Source: JAXHUH01 sp034211175 (GTDB taxonomy: Bacteria > Actinomycetota > Acidimicrobiia > Acidimicrobiales > CAIXPF01). Taken from it: DNA of 35,002 nt. Within the stretch, counting starts at the first letter, position 1, and each line of letters opens with the position of its first letter. The stretch spans positions 1 to 35,002 of the forward strand of contig JAXHUH010000343.1 of the NCBI GenBank assembly GCA_034211175.1. The letters run 5' to 3'. Below the pieces are notes generated by a model, which searched no databases, was not told the DNA's origin, and saw only the letters and a list, made by a program, of their open reading frames with translations. The position numbers and the translations under genes are program-made. Shown here piece after piece: positions 14,873-23,224 of the stretch.

Positions 14873-14928
14873 AAACGCGCGTGACGCCGGTTGAACACGC
14901 GTTTATAGTCCGGAACAGATGTTCAACC
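14873..14928. promoter_or_regulatory. Inverted repeats upstream of the TetR-ABC operon
   Basis: Two nested dyads. AAACGCGCGT (14873-14882) pairs with ACACGCGTTT (14895-14904), 9 of 10 matching over a 12-nt gap. GGTTGAAC (14889-14896) pairs exactly with GTTCAACC (14921-14928). The stretch lies about 130-185 bp before the TetR start, and TATAGT (14905-14910) could be a -10. No T-run follows, so operator sites for the downstream TetR protein are more likely than a terminator of the amidase gene. Confidence 0.45.
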
Positions 14929-15058
14929 CGCTCCCACCCACCCCCTCGCCGTTCTGGTCTACCGATCTGCGCTGTGAGCGTCAGTTCTGTAGGCCAGTTC
15001 GGGGTGGTTGGCCGGGGTCGTGCACCCGTGGCGGCGGGCTGACCACGGCGAGGGCGGC

Positions 15059-15823
15059 GTGACCTCGGCAGCCGCGGATGACGCGGTGCCCGACGACCGG
15101 ACGACCCGGGCGCGCATCCGCGACGCGGCGATCGCCTGCTTCGCCGAGACCGGGGTACCGGCGACGACCGTTCGCACGGTCGCCAACGCCGCCGGCGTGT
15201 CACCCGGGCTCGTGATCCACCACTTCGGCTCGAAGGACGGGCTGCGGGTCGCGTGCGACCGCCACGTCGCCGCCATGATCCGCGAGGCCAAGCGGGAAGC
15301 CGTCGCCCGCGGCATGGGCCCGGGCAGCGACCCGCTCGCCCAGCTCAGGGCTCGCGACGACGCCGTGCCGCTGCTCGCGTACCTCGCCCGCACCGTCATC
15401 GACGGCACGCCCGAGGTGGCGGCGCTGATCGACGAGATGGTCGAGGACGCCGTCGGCTACATCGGCGACGCGGTCGAGCAGGGTCTGATGACACCGTCGG
15501 ACGACCCGCGGGGCAGGGCGGTGGTGCTGACCGTGTGGTCGCTCGGTGGGCTCGTCCTCCACGAGCACATCGGACGGCTCATGGGCGTCGACATGCTCGG
15601 CCCGGCCAGCGGCCTGGTCGGCTACATGCTCCCCGCCGCGGAGGCGCTCAGCGGTTCGTTCGCGCCGGGGGTGTACGAGCAGATGCGCGACCAGCTCGCC
15701 GCGTTCGCTGGCGACGCCGACCCCGCCGGCCGACCGGGAGCGAACGGCACCACGGCGGCACCGGGAGCGTCGGCCGGGGCGGACCGGCCGGACGAGGCGC
15801 CACACGAGGAGAACGGGACATGA
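15059..15823 (+). CDS. TetR-family transcriptional regulator of an ABC exporter
   Basis: 254-residue regulator. The helix-turn-helix (about 15-60) reads RIRDAAIACFAETGVPATTVRTVANAAGVSPGLVIHHFGSKDGL. The C-terminal helical domain (about 70-215) includes VWSLGGLVLHEHIGRLMGVDML, the type seen in TetR proteins of drug exporters, followed by a disordered Gly/Ala/Pro-rich tail. The GTG at 15059 has GGCGAGGGCGGC upstream; a TTG at 15008 is less likely. Its stop overlaps the ATG of the ABC ATPase (ATGA), so the regulator is encoded first in a TetR-ATPase-permease operon and probably represses it through the inverted repeats upstream. Confidence 0.9.
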   Translation: MTSAAADDAVPDDRTTRARIRDAAIACFAETGVPATTVRTVANAAGVSPGLVIHHFGSKDGLRVACDRHVAAMIREAKREAVARGMGPGSDPLAQLRARDDAVPLLAYLARTVIDGTPEVAALIDEMVEDAVGYIGDAVEQGLMTPSDDPRGRAVVLTVWSLGGLVLHEHIGRLMGVDMLGPASGLVGYMLPAAEALSGSFAPGVYEQMRDQLAAFAGDADPAGRPGANGTTAAPGASAGADRPDEAPHEENGT

Positions 15824-16761
15824 CCGACGACGTCGTCATCCGCACCGAGGGACTGATCAAGGACTACGGCTCGACCCGAGCGCTCGCGGGGCTCGACCTC
15901 GAGGTCGGCCGGGGTGAGATCTTCGGCTTCCTCGGCCCCAACGGCGCCGGCAAGTCGACGATGATCCGGGTGCTGCTCGACCTCCTGCGACCGACCGCCG
16001 GTCGCGTCGAGGTGCTCGGGCTCGTCCCGGCCGAACAGGGCCCGGCCCTGCGTGCCCGCATCGGGTACCTGCCGGGCGAGCTGGCCATGGCCGGTGGGAC
16101 CGACTCCCGTCGCCTGCTCACCCACCTGGCCCGCCTCCGCGGCGGCGCCGGGACGGCCCGCATCGACGAGCTGGCCGAGCGGTTCGGGCTCGACCTGAGC
16201 CGGCCCGTCCGCAGCCTGTCGAAGGGCAACAAGCAGAAGGTCGGGGTCATCGCCGCGTTCATGGCCGACCCGGAGCTGCTCGTCCTCGACGAGCCGACCA
16301 GCGGGCTCGACCCGCTGCTCCAGCGCGAGTTCCTCGACCTGACGCTCGAGGCCCGCGACGCGGGGGCGACCGTGTTCATGTCGTCGCACGTGCTCAGCGA
16401 GGTCGAGGACGTCGCCGGCCGGGTGGCGATCATCCGGGCCGGTCGCCTCGCGGACATCGACGACGTCGCCGTGCTCCGCCGCCGGGCCGGGCAGGTCGTC
16501 CGCCTCCGCTTCGACACCCCGCCGCCGCTGGCGACGTTCGCCGAGCTGAGCGGCGTGGACGAGCCCGCGCTCGACGGCACGACCTTCTCGTGCGTGCTGC
16601 GCGGCGAGCCCGACGCGCTGCTCAAGGCGGCCGCGTCCCACCACGTCGTCGGCTGGTCGGCCCAGGACCGCGAGCTGGAAGACCTGTTCCTCGACTTCTA
16701 CCGGGTCGGCCCCGACGACGCCGACCACCAGCCCGAAGGAGTGGCCGCCCGTGCTGGCTGA
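15820..16761 (+). CDS. ABC transporter ATP-binding protein (exporter type)
   Basis: 313-residue ATPase of the CcmA/DrrA-like family. Walker A GPNGAGKST (39-47), signature LSKGNKQKVGV (in place of LSGGQ, usual for this family), Walker B LLVLDEPTSGLDP and the switch region SSHVLSEVEDV are all intact. The C-terminal part (about 225-300) is the accessory domain seen in antibiotic and lipid exporters. It overlaps the TetR gene by 4 nt and the permease gene by 11 nt. It likely drives efflux through the next gene's product; the substrate is unknown. Confidence 0.93.
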   Translation: MTDDVVIRTEGLIKDYGSTRALAGLDLEVGRGEIFGFLGPNGAGKSTMIRVLLDLLRPTAGRVEVLGLVPAEQGPALRARIGYLPGELAMAGGTDSRRLLTHLARLRGGAGTARIDELAERFGLDLSRPVRSLSKGNKQKVGVIAAFMADPELLVLDEPTSGLDPLLQREFLDLTLEARDAGATVFMSSHVLSEVEDVAGRVAIIRAGRLADIDDVAVLRRRAGQVVRLRFDTPPPLATFAELSGVDEPALDGTTFSCVLRGEPDALLKAAASHHVVGWSAQDRELEDLFLDFYRVGPDDADHQPEGVAARAG

Positions 16762-17548
16762 GCAGTTCCCGATCACGACCGACGTCCTCCACGCCCAGCG
16801 CCGATCGATCCCCGTCTGGGGCGCGGCGCTCGCCGCGGTGAGCGCCATGTACATCAGCTTCTACCCGTCCATGGGCGGCGATCAGATGGACGACATGATC
16901 GCCAACCTGCCCGACAACCTGGTCACCGCCCTCGGCTACGACCAGATCGGCACCGCCGGGGGTTGGCTGACCTCGACCGTCTACGGCCTCCTCGGCCCGG
17001 CGCTGCTGCTGGTGTTCGCCATCGGCACCGGTGGTCGGCTGCTCGCCGGCCAGGAGGAGGCCGGCACGCTCGAGCTGGAGCTGACCTCGCCGGTGCCGCG
17101 CCGGCGGATCTACGTCGAGCGGCTCGTCGCGCTGTGGTGCGGGATCCTCGCGCTCGTCGCGATGATCACGCTGGTCACCGTGGTGCTGGTCGCGGCGATC
17201 GACATGGAGGTCGGGCTCACCGAGATCCTCGCCGGCTCCACCGGACTCTCGTTGCTCGTCGTCGGGCTGGGCACGTTCACGTTCGCGGTCGGCGCCGCCA
17301 CCGGTCGACGCGCCCACGCCCTCGGTGCCGGTGCCGCGGTCGCCGTCGCCGCGTTCATCCTCGACGCGCTCGGCCCGGTGGTCGAGCTGGGGTGGATGAC
17401 CGCGATCTCGCCGTTCTCGTGGTACCTGGGCAACAACCCGCTCGTCGAGGGCTTCGACCTCTTCGGGCTCGCCCGCCTGGCGCTGATCACGTTGGTCTGC
17501 GCCCCCCTGGGCGCCCTCGCCCTCGACCGCCGCGACCTGATGGTCTGA
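16751..17548 (+). CDS. ABC-2 type permease
   Basis: 265-residue integral membrane protein with about six helices: near 21-37, 74-97, 131-155, 160-185, 190-215 and 240-257. The cytoplasmic motif GRLLAGQEEAGTLELELTSPVPRRRIYVERL after the second helix is the coupling region typical of ABC-2 permeases. The GTG at 16751 lies inside the ATPase gene, overlapping it by 11 nt in another frame. With the ATPase it would form a homodimeric-type exporter; the exported compound cannot be told from sequence. Confidence 0.87.
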   Translation: MLAEQFPITTDVLHAQRRSIPVWGAALAAVSAMYISFYPSMGGDQMDDMIANLPDNLVTALGYDQIGTAGGWLTSTVYGLLGPALLLVFAIGTGGRLLAGQEEAGTLELELTSPVPRRRIYVERLVALWCGILALVAMITLVTVVLVAAIDMEVGLTEILAGSTGLSLLVVGLGTFTFAVGAATGRRAHALGAGAAVAVAAFILDALGPVVELGWMTAISPFSWYLGNNPLVEGFDLFGLARLALITLVCAPLGALALDRRDLMV

Positions 17549-17625
17549 GACCGCCGGCGGGCGCCGGGAGCGCGATTCGCGACACACTGGCCGGCACCGG
17601 TCGCCGTTGGGGGAGGGGAGGCGCC

Positions 17626-18810
17626 GTGGACGGAGCCCTGAGTGGCACGCGCGTGCTGGACTTCGGGCGGTTCATCGCCGGGCCGTTCTGTGCGGCCCTG
17701 CTGGGGGACCTCGGCGCGGACGTCATCCGCATCGAACGACCCGGAGGGGGTGAGGACCGCTGGGTCACACCCGTCGCCGACGACGGCACCGGCGCGCTCT
17801 ACTTCCAGTGCAACCGGAACAAGCGCAGCCTGACCCTGGCCGTCGGGACAGCGGAGGGCCGCGAGGTCGTGCGCCGGCTCGTGGCCGACAGCGACGTCGT
17901 CGTGGCCAACCTGCCGCCGGCCACGCTGGCCCACCTCGGCCTCGACGACGACACACTGCGGGCGATCAAGCCCGACATCGTCCTCGCCACGGTCACCGCG
18001 TTCGGCGCCGGCGGCCCGTGGAGCGGCAAGGTCGGCTTCGACGGCCTCGCCCAGGCGATGAGCGGCAGCCAGTACCTGTCGGGCTCGCCGGGGGAGCCGA
18101 CCCGCTCCTACGTGCCGTTCGTCGACTACGGCACCGCCGCGTTCACCGCGCTCGCCACCGTCGCCGCCATCCACCACCGCGCCCGCACCGGCGAGGGCCA
18201 GGTCGTCGAGACCGCGCTGCTCAAGACCGCGCTAACGATGAGCAACAGCGCGGTGATCGAGCAGGCCCTCCGCAAGCCCGACCGCGTCGGCTCGCGCAAC
18301 CGCAGCCAGGTCGCGGGCCCGGCCGACACGTTCGCCACCCGCGACGGCTGGGTGATCGCCATGGCGATCGGCGGCTCGCAGTTCTCGCGCTGGTGCGAGA
18401 TGGTCGGCGCCCCCGAGCTGGTGTCCGACCCGCGCTTCGCCACCGACGAGACCCGCGGCATCCACGGCGAGGCCCTCAGCACGATCATGGCCGACTGGTG
18501 CGCCGGCCGCACCAGCGACGAGGCCCTCGCCGCGATGGAGGCCCACAAGGTGCCCGGCGGCCCGCTCTACTCGCCGCAGCAGGTCCTCGACGACCCCCAC
18601 GTCGCCGCCATCGGGTTCCTCGCCCCGACGCCGCAGCGGGCGGCGGCGGTGACCCCGCCGGTGTCGCGGTTCCCGGCGACGATGTCGGCGAGCGCGCCCC
18701 GCGAACCGGGACGGGCGCCCGACCTCGGCGAGCACACCGACGAGATCCTCGGTGAGCTCGGCTACGACGACGCGACCATCGCCGACCTGCGTGACAAGGG
18801 GATCCTGTGA
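17626..18810 (+). CDS. Family III (CaiB/BaiF) CoA-transferase
   Basis: 394-residue enzyme that moves CoA between carboxylic acids through an aspartyl-CoA intermediate. The N-terminal Rossmann part has RVLDFGRFIAGPFCAALLGDLGADVIRIERPGGGEDRW. The likely catalytic Asp167 lies in VPFVDYGTAAFTAL. RTGEGQVVETALLKTAL and the C-terminal HPxxAAIGF-like segment (DDPHVAAIGFL) are typical of the family. The GTG at 17626 has GGGGAGGGGAGG upstream. Its stop overlaps the start of the second amidase (GTGA), so the two are probably steps of one pathway, perhaps amide hydrolysis followed by CoA activation of the acid. The substrate is unknown. Confidence 0.92.
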   Translation: MDGALSGTRVLDFGRFIAGPFCAALLGDLGADVIRIERPGGGEDRWVTPVADDGTGALYFQCNRNKRSLTLAVGTAEGREVVRRLVADSDVVVANLPPATLAHLGLDDDTLRAIKPDIVLATVTAFGAGGPWSGKVGFDGLAQAMSGSQYLSGSPGEPTRSYVPFVDYGTAAFTALATVAAIHHRARTGEGQVVETALLKTALTMSNSAVIEQALRKPDRVGSRNRSQVAGPADTFATRDGWVIAMAIGGSQFSRWCEMVGAPELVSDPRFATDETRGIHGEALSTIMADWCAGRTSDEALAAMEAHKVPGGPLYSPQQVLDDPHVAAIGFLAPTPQRAAAVTPPVSRFPATMSASAPREPGRAPDLGEHTDEILGELGYDDATIADLRDKGIL

Positions 18811-20327
18811 CCGACGCACCGACGACCGCACCGGCGTCACCGAACGCGACCGCAGGGGCCGAGGCGCCGCCCGACGCCACCGCGCTCGCCGAGCTCGTCT
18901 GCCGGGGTGAGGTGAGCCCGGCCGAGCTCGTGGAGGAGACCATCGGCCGCATCGAGCGCCTCGACCCGGTGCTCGGCGCGGTGACCGTGCCCATGTTCCC
19001 GCGGGCGCGGACCCACGCCCGCGCCCCGCTGCCCGACGGCCCGTTCCGGGGCGTGCCGCTGCTGTTGAAGGACCTCGGCGCGCTGCTCTCCGGCGAGCGG
19101 TACACGGCCGGGATGGGTGTCCTGCGATCCGCCGGGTACAAGGCCGGGGTCACGAGCCACGTGACCCAGCGCTTCGACGACGCCGGCTTCGTGATCTGCG
19201 GCCGGACCAACGCACCCGAGCTCGGCCTCACCGTCACGACCGAACCGGTGGCCACCGGGCCGACCCGCAACCCGTGGGACCCCCAGTGCTCGACCGGTGG
19301 ATCCAGCGGCGGCTCGGCCGCCGCGGTGGCCGCGGGGCTCGTCACGGTCGCCCACGCCGGTGACGGCGGCGGCTCGATCCGCATCCCGGCGTCGGAGTGC
19401 GCGCTCGTCGGGCTCAAGCCGTCGCGGGGTCGGATCTCCCACGGCCCGGTCGCGGGCCAGGGCTGGGCCGGGGCCGCGACCGACGGCGTGCTCACCCGAT
19501 CGGTGCGCGACACCGCCGCGCTCCTGGACGTCCTCGCCGGCCCCGAGCCCGGGGACCCGTACACCGCGCCGCCGCCGTTGCGGCCCTACCGCGACGAGGT
19601 CGGCGCCGCGCCCGGCGCGCTGCGCATCGGCGTCGTCGACGCGCTCGGCGGGCCCGCCCACCCGTCCGTCGGCGCGGCGGTGCGCTCCGCCGCCGACCTG
19701 CTGGCCGAGCTCGGCCACGCCGTCACTGACGGCCATCCGACGGCGCTGGAGGAGCTGGACGGCCTCGGTCGGAGCCAGTCGACGGTCATCGCCGTGCACG
19801 TCGCCGCCGAGGTGGCGGCGTACGAGGCCGAGCTCGGTTCGGCGATCGACCTCGACGACCTCGAGCACGAGACCCGCATGTTCACGTCCTGGGGCCGCCA
19901 GGTCGAGGCGACCCGCTACGTCGACGCGCTCGACTGGCAGCACGCCTGGACCCGCCGCCTGTTGTCGTGGTGGCGCACCGACGACCGGGGATCGGGCTTC
20001 GACCTCCTGCTGTGCCCGACGACGACCGTGCCGCCCCCGCCGCTCGGCTGGCTCTCCGACCCGGCCACGTCGGGGACGAGGGTGCGGGACATGATCCAGT
20101 TCACGTCACCGTTCAACACGTCGGGCCAGCCGGCGATCTCGCTGCCGCTGTGGTGGGACGAGGACGGCCTGCCCATCGGCGTCCAGCTCGTCGCGGCCGC
20201 GAACCGGGAGGACGTCCTGGTCCGGATCGCCGCCCAGCTGGAGGCGGCGCGGCCGTGGGCCTACCGGACGCCGCCGATCTTCGCCACGTCCGGACCCGAG
20301 GTGCTCACCCCCGACGACATGCCGTGA
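18807..20327 (+). CDS. Amidase signature family enzyme (second copy type)
   Basis: 506-residue amidase. The triad region is intact: Lys88 (PLLLKDL), GGSSGGSAAA (164-173) and the nucleophile Ser190 in GDGGGSIRIPA. The pattern TEPVATGPTRNPWDPQCSTGGSSGG is close to 6-aminohexanoate-cyclic-dimer hydrolase/NylA-like and aryl-amide amidases, but substrate assignment from this is weak. The first 25 residues are Ala/Pro-rich and probably disordered. The GTG start overlaps the CoA-transferase stop by 4 nt. It differs clearly from the amidase at 13368-14780, so it is not a recent duplication. Confidence 0.9.
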   Translation: MTDAPTTAPASPNATAGAEAPPDATALAELVCRGEVSPAELVEETIGRIERLDPVLGAVTVPMFPRARTHARAPLPDGPFRGVPLLLKDLGALLSGERYTAGMGVLRSAGYKAGVTSHVTQRFDDAGFVICGRTNAPELGLTVTTEPVATGPTRNPWDPQCSTGGSSGGSAAAVAAGLVTVAHAGDGGGSIRIPASECALVGLKPSRGRISHGPVAGQGWAGAATDGVLTRSVRDTAALLDVLAGPEPGDPYTAPPPLRPYRDEVGAAPGALRIGVVDALGGPAHPSVGAAVRSAADLLAELGHAVTDGHPTALEELDGLGRSQSTVIAVHVAAEVAAYEAELGSAIDLDDLEHETRMFTSWGRQVEATRYVDALDWQHAWTRRLLSWWRTDDRGSGFDLLLCPTTTVPPPPLGWLSDPATSGTRVRDMIQFTSPFNTSGQPAISLPLWWDEDGLPIGVQLVAAANREDVLVRIAAQLEAARPWAYRTPPIFATSGPEVLTPDDMP

Positions 20328-20523
20328 CCCGGGCCGGACGCGGTGGTGCCGGTGACGATCGCCGGACCCCGGAGGTGCGGCGTCGGTCCTGGCCCCGAGT
20401 GGTGATCGGGCGTGACGATCGTGTCTCGTTCGGCCACCACGGCGATGCAGCCGCTCCCGTCCCCCTAGTCTCGGAGACCCCGTCGGATGTGCCGGTGGGG
20501 GCGGACACGACCGGGACGGAGGT

Positions 20524-21201
20524 GTGGTGCAGCAGCTCGGCTTCATCCTGCTCGACCCCGAGGAGCTCCTGACGACCCTCGGGCTGATCGGGCTGTTCGC
20601 CGTGCTGTTCACCGAGTCGGGCATCCTCGCCGGCTTCTTCCTCCCCGGGAACTCGCTGCTGCTGACCGCCGGCCTCCTGGCGGCGCAGGACGAGCTCCCG
20701 CTCGGCATCTCCGCGGTCGTCGCGGTGTGCATCAGCGCGGCCGTGCTCGGCAACCAGCTCGGGTTCTCCGTCGGGAGGCGGTGGGGCCCCCACCTGTTCG
20801 AGCGGCCGAGCAGCCGGTTCTTCCGCCCCGACCACGTCGCCATCGCCCGCACCTTCTTCGAGCGCCACGGCGGGGCGACGATCGTGCTCGCCCGCTTCGT
20901 CCCCGTGGTGCGCACCTTCGCGCCGGCGCTGGCCGGCACCTCGGGCATGCACGGCGGCCGCTTCGTCGGCTTCAACGTGATCGGCGGCATCCTCTGGGGT
21001 GCGTCGGTACCGGTCGCCGGCTACCTCGTCGGCGACACCATCCCCGGCCTCGAGCGTTGGCTGGTCCCGGCGGCGATGGTCCTGGTCACGGCGTCCCTCG
21101 TTCCGGTCGTGCGCGAGCTGCGCCGCTTCGAGCCCGCCGTCGACCCGGCGATCGCGGCCGACGCCCCGCTGCCCGACGACGACCCCGACGGCAGCCGCTG
21201 A
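20524..21201 (+). CDS. DedA family membrane protein
   Basis: 225-residue DedA/SNARE-associated family protein, a group that includes undecaprenyl-phosphate and phospholipid flippases of the cytoplasmic membrane. Family marks: ESGILAGFFLPGNSLLLTAGLLA (re-entrant segment with the FxPG motif), GNQLGFSVGRRWG, and the basic-residue motif FFERHGGATIVLARFVPVVRTFAPALAGTSGM, then GAxxW-like GGILWGASVPVAGYLVG. About five hydrophobic stretches; an acidic tail from about 200. GTG at 20524 or 20527 follows GGGACGGAG. TAGTCT at 20466-20471 could be the -10, giving a leader of about 46 nt. It is convergent with the MFS gene. Confidence 0.9.
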   Translation: MVQQLGFILLDPEELLTTLGLIGLFAVLFTESGILAGFFLPGNSLLLTAGLLAAQDELPLGISAVVAVCISAAVLGNQLGFSVGRRWGPHLFERPSSRFFRPDHVAIARTFFERHGGATIVLARFVPVVRTFAPALAGTSGMHGGRFVGFNVIGGILWGASVPVAGYLVGDTIPGLERWLVPAAMVLVTASLVPVVRELRRFEPAVDPAIAADAPLPDDDPDGSR

Positions 21202-21228
21202 ACCGCTCCGGGCGCCCGACCGTGGCGT

Positions 21229-21245
21229 CCCGGCCGTACGCCGGG
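21229..21245. terminator. Possible bidirectional hairpin between dedA-like and MFS genes
   Basis: CCCGGC (21229-21234) pairs with GCCGGG (21240-21245) over a 5-nt loop, in the 53-bp gap between two converging genes. There is no T-run, so this is a weak terminator candidate supported mainly by position. Confidence 0.3.
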
Positions 21246-21254
21246 CACCGGTGG

Positions 21255-22508
21255 TCAGGGGTCGGCCGCCGCCGGTGGCGCGTCGGTCGCCTCGTCGGTG
21301 AGCGACGTCCCGAGGTGTCGCAGCGCCGCGACCAGGACGAGCCCGGCGATCGCCTCGAACCCGGCGGCGACGACGTTCGCGACCCGTACGTTCGCCGCCT
21401 CGGTCACGACACCGCCCAGCACCGCGCCGAGCGGGGCCGCGCCGAGGCCGACCATGCGCCACGAACCGACGACCCGCCCGAGGAGCGACTCCGGCGTGAC
21501 CGCCTGGCGGATCGTCTGGGCGGGGACGTTGAAGCAGACGATCGCGAAGCTGCTCACGAACAACGACACCGACACGACCCACGCGGCCGGCGCCGTGGCG
21601 TTGACGAGGTGGGTGACGACGAGGACCGCCGGGAGCGCAACGAGCATCCGGCGGCGCCCGAAGCGGACGGTGAGGCGGGCGGCGACGAGTGAGCCGGCCA
21701 CGCCGCCGATCGCGCCGGCGCCGAGGACGAGCCCGAACGCGCCCTCGCTCGCGCCCAGCTCCTCGACGACCAGGACGACGAGGACCGCGAACGAGACGTT
21801 GCCGGCGAGGTTGGAGATCGAGACCCCGACCATCATCTCGCGCAGCAGGCGGTGACCGAGCAGGAAGCGCATCCCCTCGGCGATGTCGGCGCGCACGGTC
21901 GTCGATGCCGTCCGGGTTCCCTGGAGTGGTCGGCGGATGGTGGCCAACAACGCGGCGCCGACCACGAACGTCGCCGCGTCGATGGCGAACGGCAGGCTCG
22001 TCGCGACGCTGAACAGCGCGGCGCCGAGCGCGACGCCGATCACCTGGTCGAGCACGGTTATGGCGGTGATCAGCCGGCCGTTGGCCCGGTCGAGCTGGTC
22101 GCGCTCGACGAGCTGCGGAATGGCGGCCTGGGACGCCGAGTCGACCACCACCTCGCCGGCGCCGAGGCCGAGCGCAACGACGATGGCCCACCAGATCGTC
22201 GCCGTCTCGGTCACGACGCCGGCCACGAGCCCGGCGACCAGCACGGCCCTGGCAAGCTGGCCGGCGATCATCAGGCGCCGGCGGTCGTGGCGATCGACCA
22301 GCGCGCCGCCGAGCGGTCCGAGCAGCCACGGCGCCACCGTCGCCGCGGTCACGAGCCCGATGAGCCGGGCATCGTCGGTGAGCGAGAGCGCCAGGAGCGG
22401 CAGCGCCCCGAGCCGGATCCCGTCGCCCAGGTTCGACGCCGCGGCCGCGGCCAGGAACCGCCCGAAGTCCGGGCCCAACGCGTTCGACCGGCGGTTCACC
22501 GCCGCCAT
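21255..22508 (-). CDS. MFS transporter (MFS_3 / enterobactin-exporter-like)
   Basis: 417-residue major facilitator with about twelve membrane helices. The loop 2-3 motif PLGGALVDRHDRRRLMIAGQLARAV is a clear MFS signature, and the second-half equivalent is GSLVAARLTVRFGRRRMLV. SASQAAIPQLVERDQLDRANGRLITA after helix 4 is the hallmark of the MFS_3 (EntS-like or macrolide-type) exporters. The ATG at 22508 is used; a GTG four codons in is also possible. The transported compound is unknown. It is divergent from the toxin-antitoxin pair, 124 bp apart, and convergent with the DedA gene. Confidence 0.9.
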   Translation of the reverse strand: MAAVNRRSNALGPDFGRFLAAAAASNLGDGIRLGALPLLALSLTDDARLIGLVTAATVAPWLLGPLGGALVDRHDRRRLMIAGQLARAVLVAGLVAGVVTETATIWWAIVVALGLGAGEVVVDSASQAAIPQLVERDQLDRANGRLITAITVLDQVIGVALGAALFSVATSLPFAIDAATFVVGAALLATIRRPLQGTRTASTTVRADIAEGMRFLLGHRLLREMMVGVSISNLAGNVSFAVLVVLVVEELGASEGAFGLVLGAGAIGGVAGSLVAARLTVRFGRRRMLVALPAVLVVTHLVNATAPAAWVVSVSLFVSSFAIVCFNVPAQTIRQAVTPESLLGRVVGSWRMVGLGAAPLGAVLGGVVTEAANVRVANVVAAGFEAIAGLVLVAALRHLGTSLTDEATDAPPAAADP

Positions 22509-22606
22509 CCAACCCCAACCCCGCCCGCTCCGCCACCGGCGGTGGCTCGGTGCCGCTCACACCATCGGGGTCGCCGGGTCAGGACCCGCGGCGGCCCAAC
22601 CTTGCC

Positions 22607-22638
22607 GCATTGCACATCGCTATGCTGAGTGCATGCCA
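22607..22638 (+). promoter_or_regulatory. Promoter-operator of the mazEF-like pair
   Basis: TATGCT (22621-22626) is followed by six bases and the ATG at 22633, a leaderless layout. An imperfect dyad, GCATTGCAC (22607-22615) with GTGCATGC (22629-22636), flanks the -10 box, where the antitoxin could bind to repress its own operon, as is usual for such pairs. Confidence 0.5.
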
Positions 22639-22881
22639 CAGCTGGTGACGCGCGTCGACGACGACCTCGCCTCGGCGATCGACGCCCTCGTGGAGCGTGG
22701 CGTGGTGGCGAGCCGATCCGAGGCGGTCCGGCTGGGTCTGGAGCACCTCGTCGACCAGCACCGACGTGCGGAGATCGGTGCACGCATCACCGAGGGCTAC
22801 CGGGCCCGGCCGCAGACGGAGTCCGAGGTCGGATGGGCGGACGACGCCACGGTGAAGATGATCGCGGAGGAGCCCTGGTAG
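22633..22881 (+). CDS. Ribbon-helix-helix antitoxin (MazE-like role)
   Basis: 82-residue antitoxin. Residues 1-45 form a ribbon-helix-helix DNA-binding unit: strand QLVTRVD, helix DLASAIDALVERG, then SRSEAVRLGLEHLVDQHRR. Residues about 46-82 (RITEGYRARPQTESEVGWADDATVKMIAEEPW) are acidic and probably disordered until they wrap around the toxin. It would neutralise the MazF-like toxin and repress the operon. The ATG at 22633 follows a leaderless promoter. Its TAG overlaps the toxin's GTG by one base. Similar ribbon-helix-helix/MazF pairs are known in mycobacteria. Confidence 0.88.
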   Translation: MPQLVTRVDDDLASAIDALVERGVVASRSEAVRLGLEHLVDQHRRAEIGARITEGYRARPQTESEVGWADDATVKMIAEEPW

Positions 22882-23216
22882 TGCCGTCGGCCCGGGCGCT
22901 CGGGCGCTCGCTGCCGTGCCAGGGCGAGATCTGGTGGGCCGAGGCGGAGGGCAAGCGACGTCCGGCGCTCGTCGTCACCCGATCGGAGGCCATCGAGGTC
23001 CTGCAGTGGATCGTCGTCGCCCCGGTGACCCGCACCGTGCGGGACATACCCACGGAGGTCCGACTCGGCCAGGAGCACGGGCTCCCGGCCGAGTGCGCCG
23101 CCTCCTTCGACAACCTCCAGCCGATCCGCCGCAGCTTCCTCACCGAGCGCATCGGCGCACTCGGCCCCGACCGCGGCGAGCTGTGCCGGGCGCTGGAGGC
23201 GCTCGCCGACTGCTGA
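22881..23216 (+). CDS. MazF/PemK-family endoribonuclease toxin
   Basis: 111-residue toxin of the MazF/CcdB fold that would cleave RNA at short sequences. Family marks: QGEIWWAEAEGKRRPALVVTRSEA (first strands and the conserved Arg-Pro), WIVVAPVTRTVRDIPTEVRL (the T of the P-x-T motif), HGLPAECAASFDNLQPIRRSFLTERIG and the final helix ELCRALEAL. The GTG at 22881 follows GGAGGAG, about ten bases upstream, within the antitoxin gene. No truncation is visible. The cleavage site cannot be read from sequence. Confidence 0.9.
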   Translation: MPSARALGRSLPCQGEIWWAEAEGKRRPALVVTRSEAIEVLQWIVVAPVTRTVRDIPTEVRLGQEHGLPAECAASFDNLQPIRRSFLTERIGALGPDRGELCRALEALADC

Positions 23217-23224
23217 TCAACTGC

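Noticed and set aside
13368..20327. The two amidases as a recent tandem duplication
   Set aside because: They share only the signature regions; N- and C-terminal parts and lengths differ strongly.
20305..22560. Minus-strand open frame of 751 codons
   Set aside because: Antisense to the DedA gene and out of frame within the MFS gene; Arg/Gly-rich composition without motifs.
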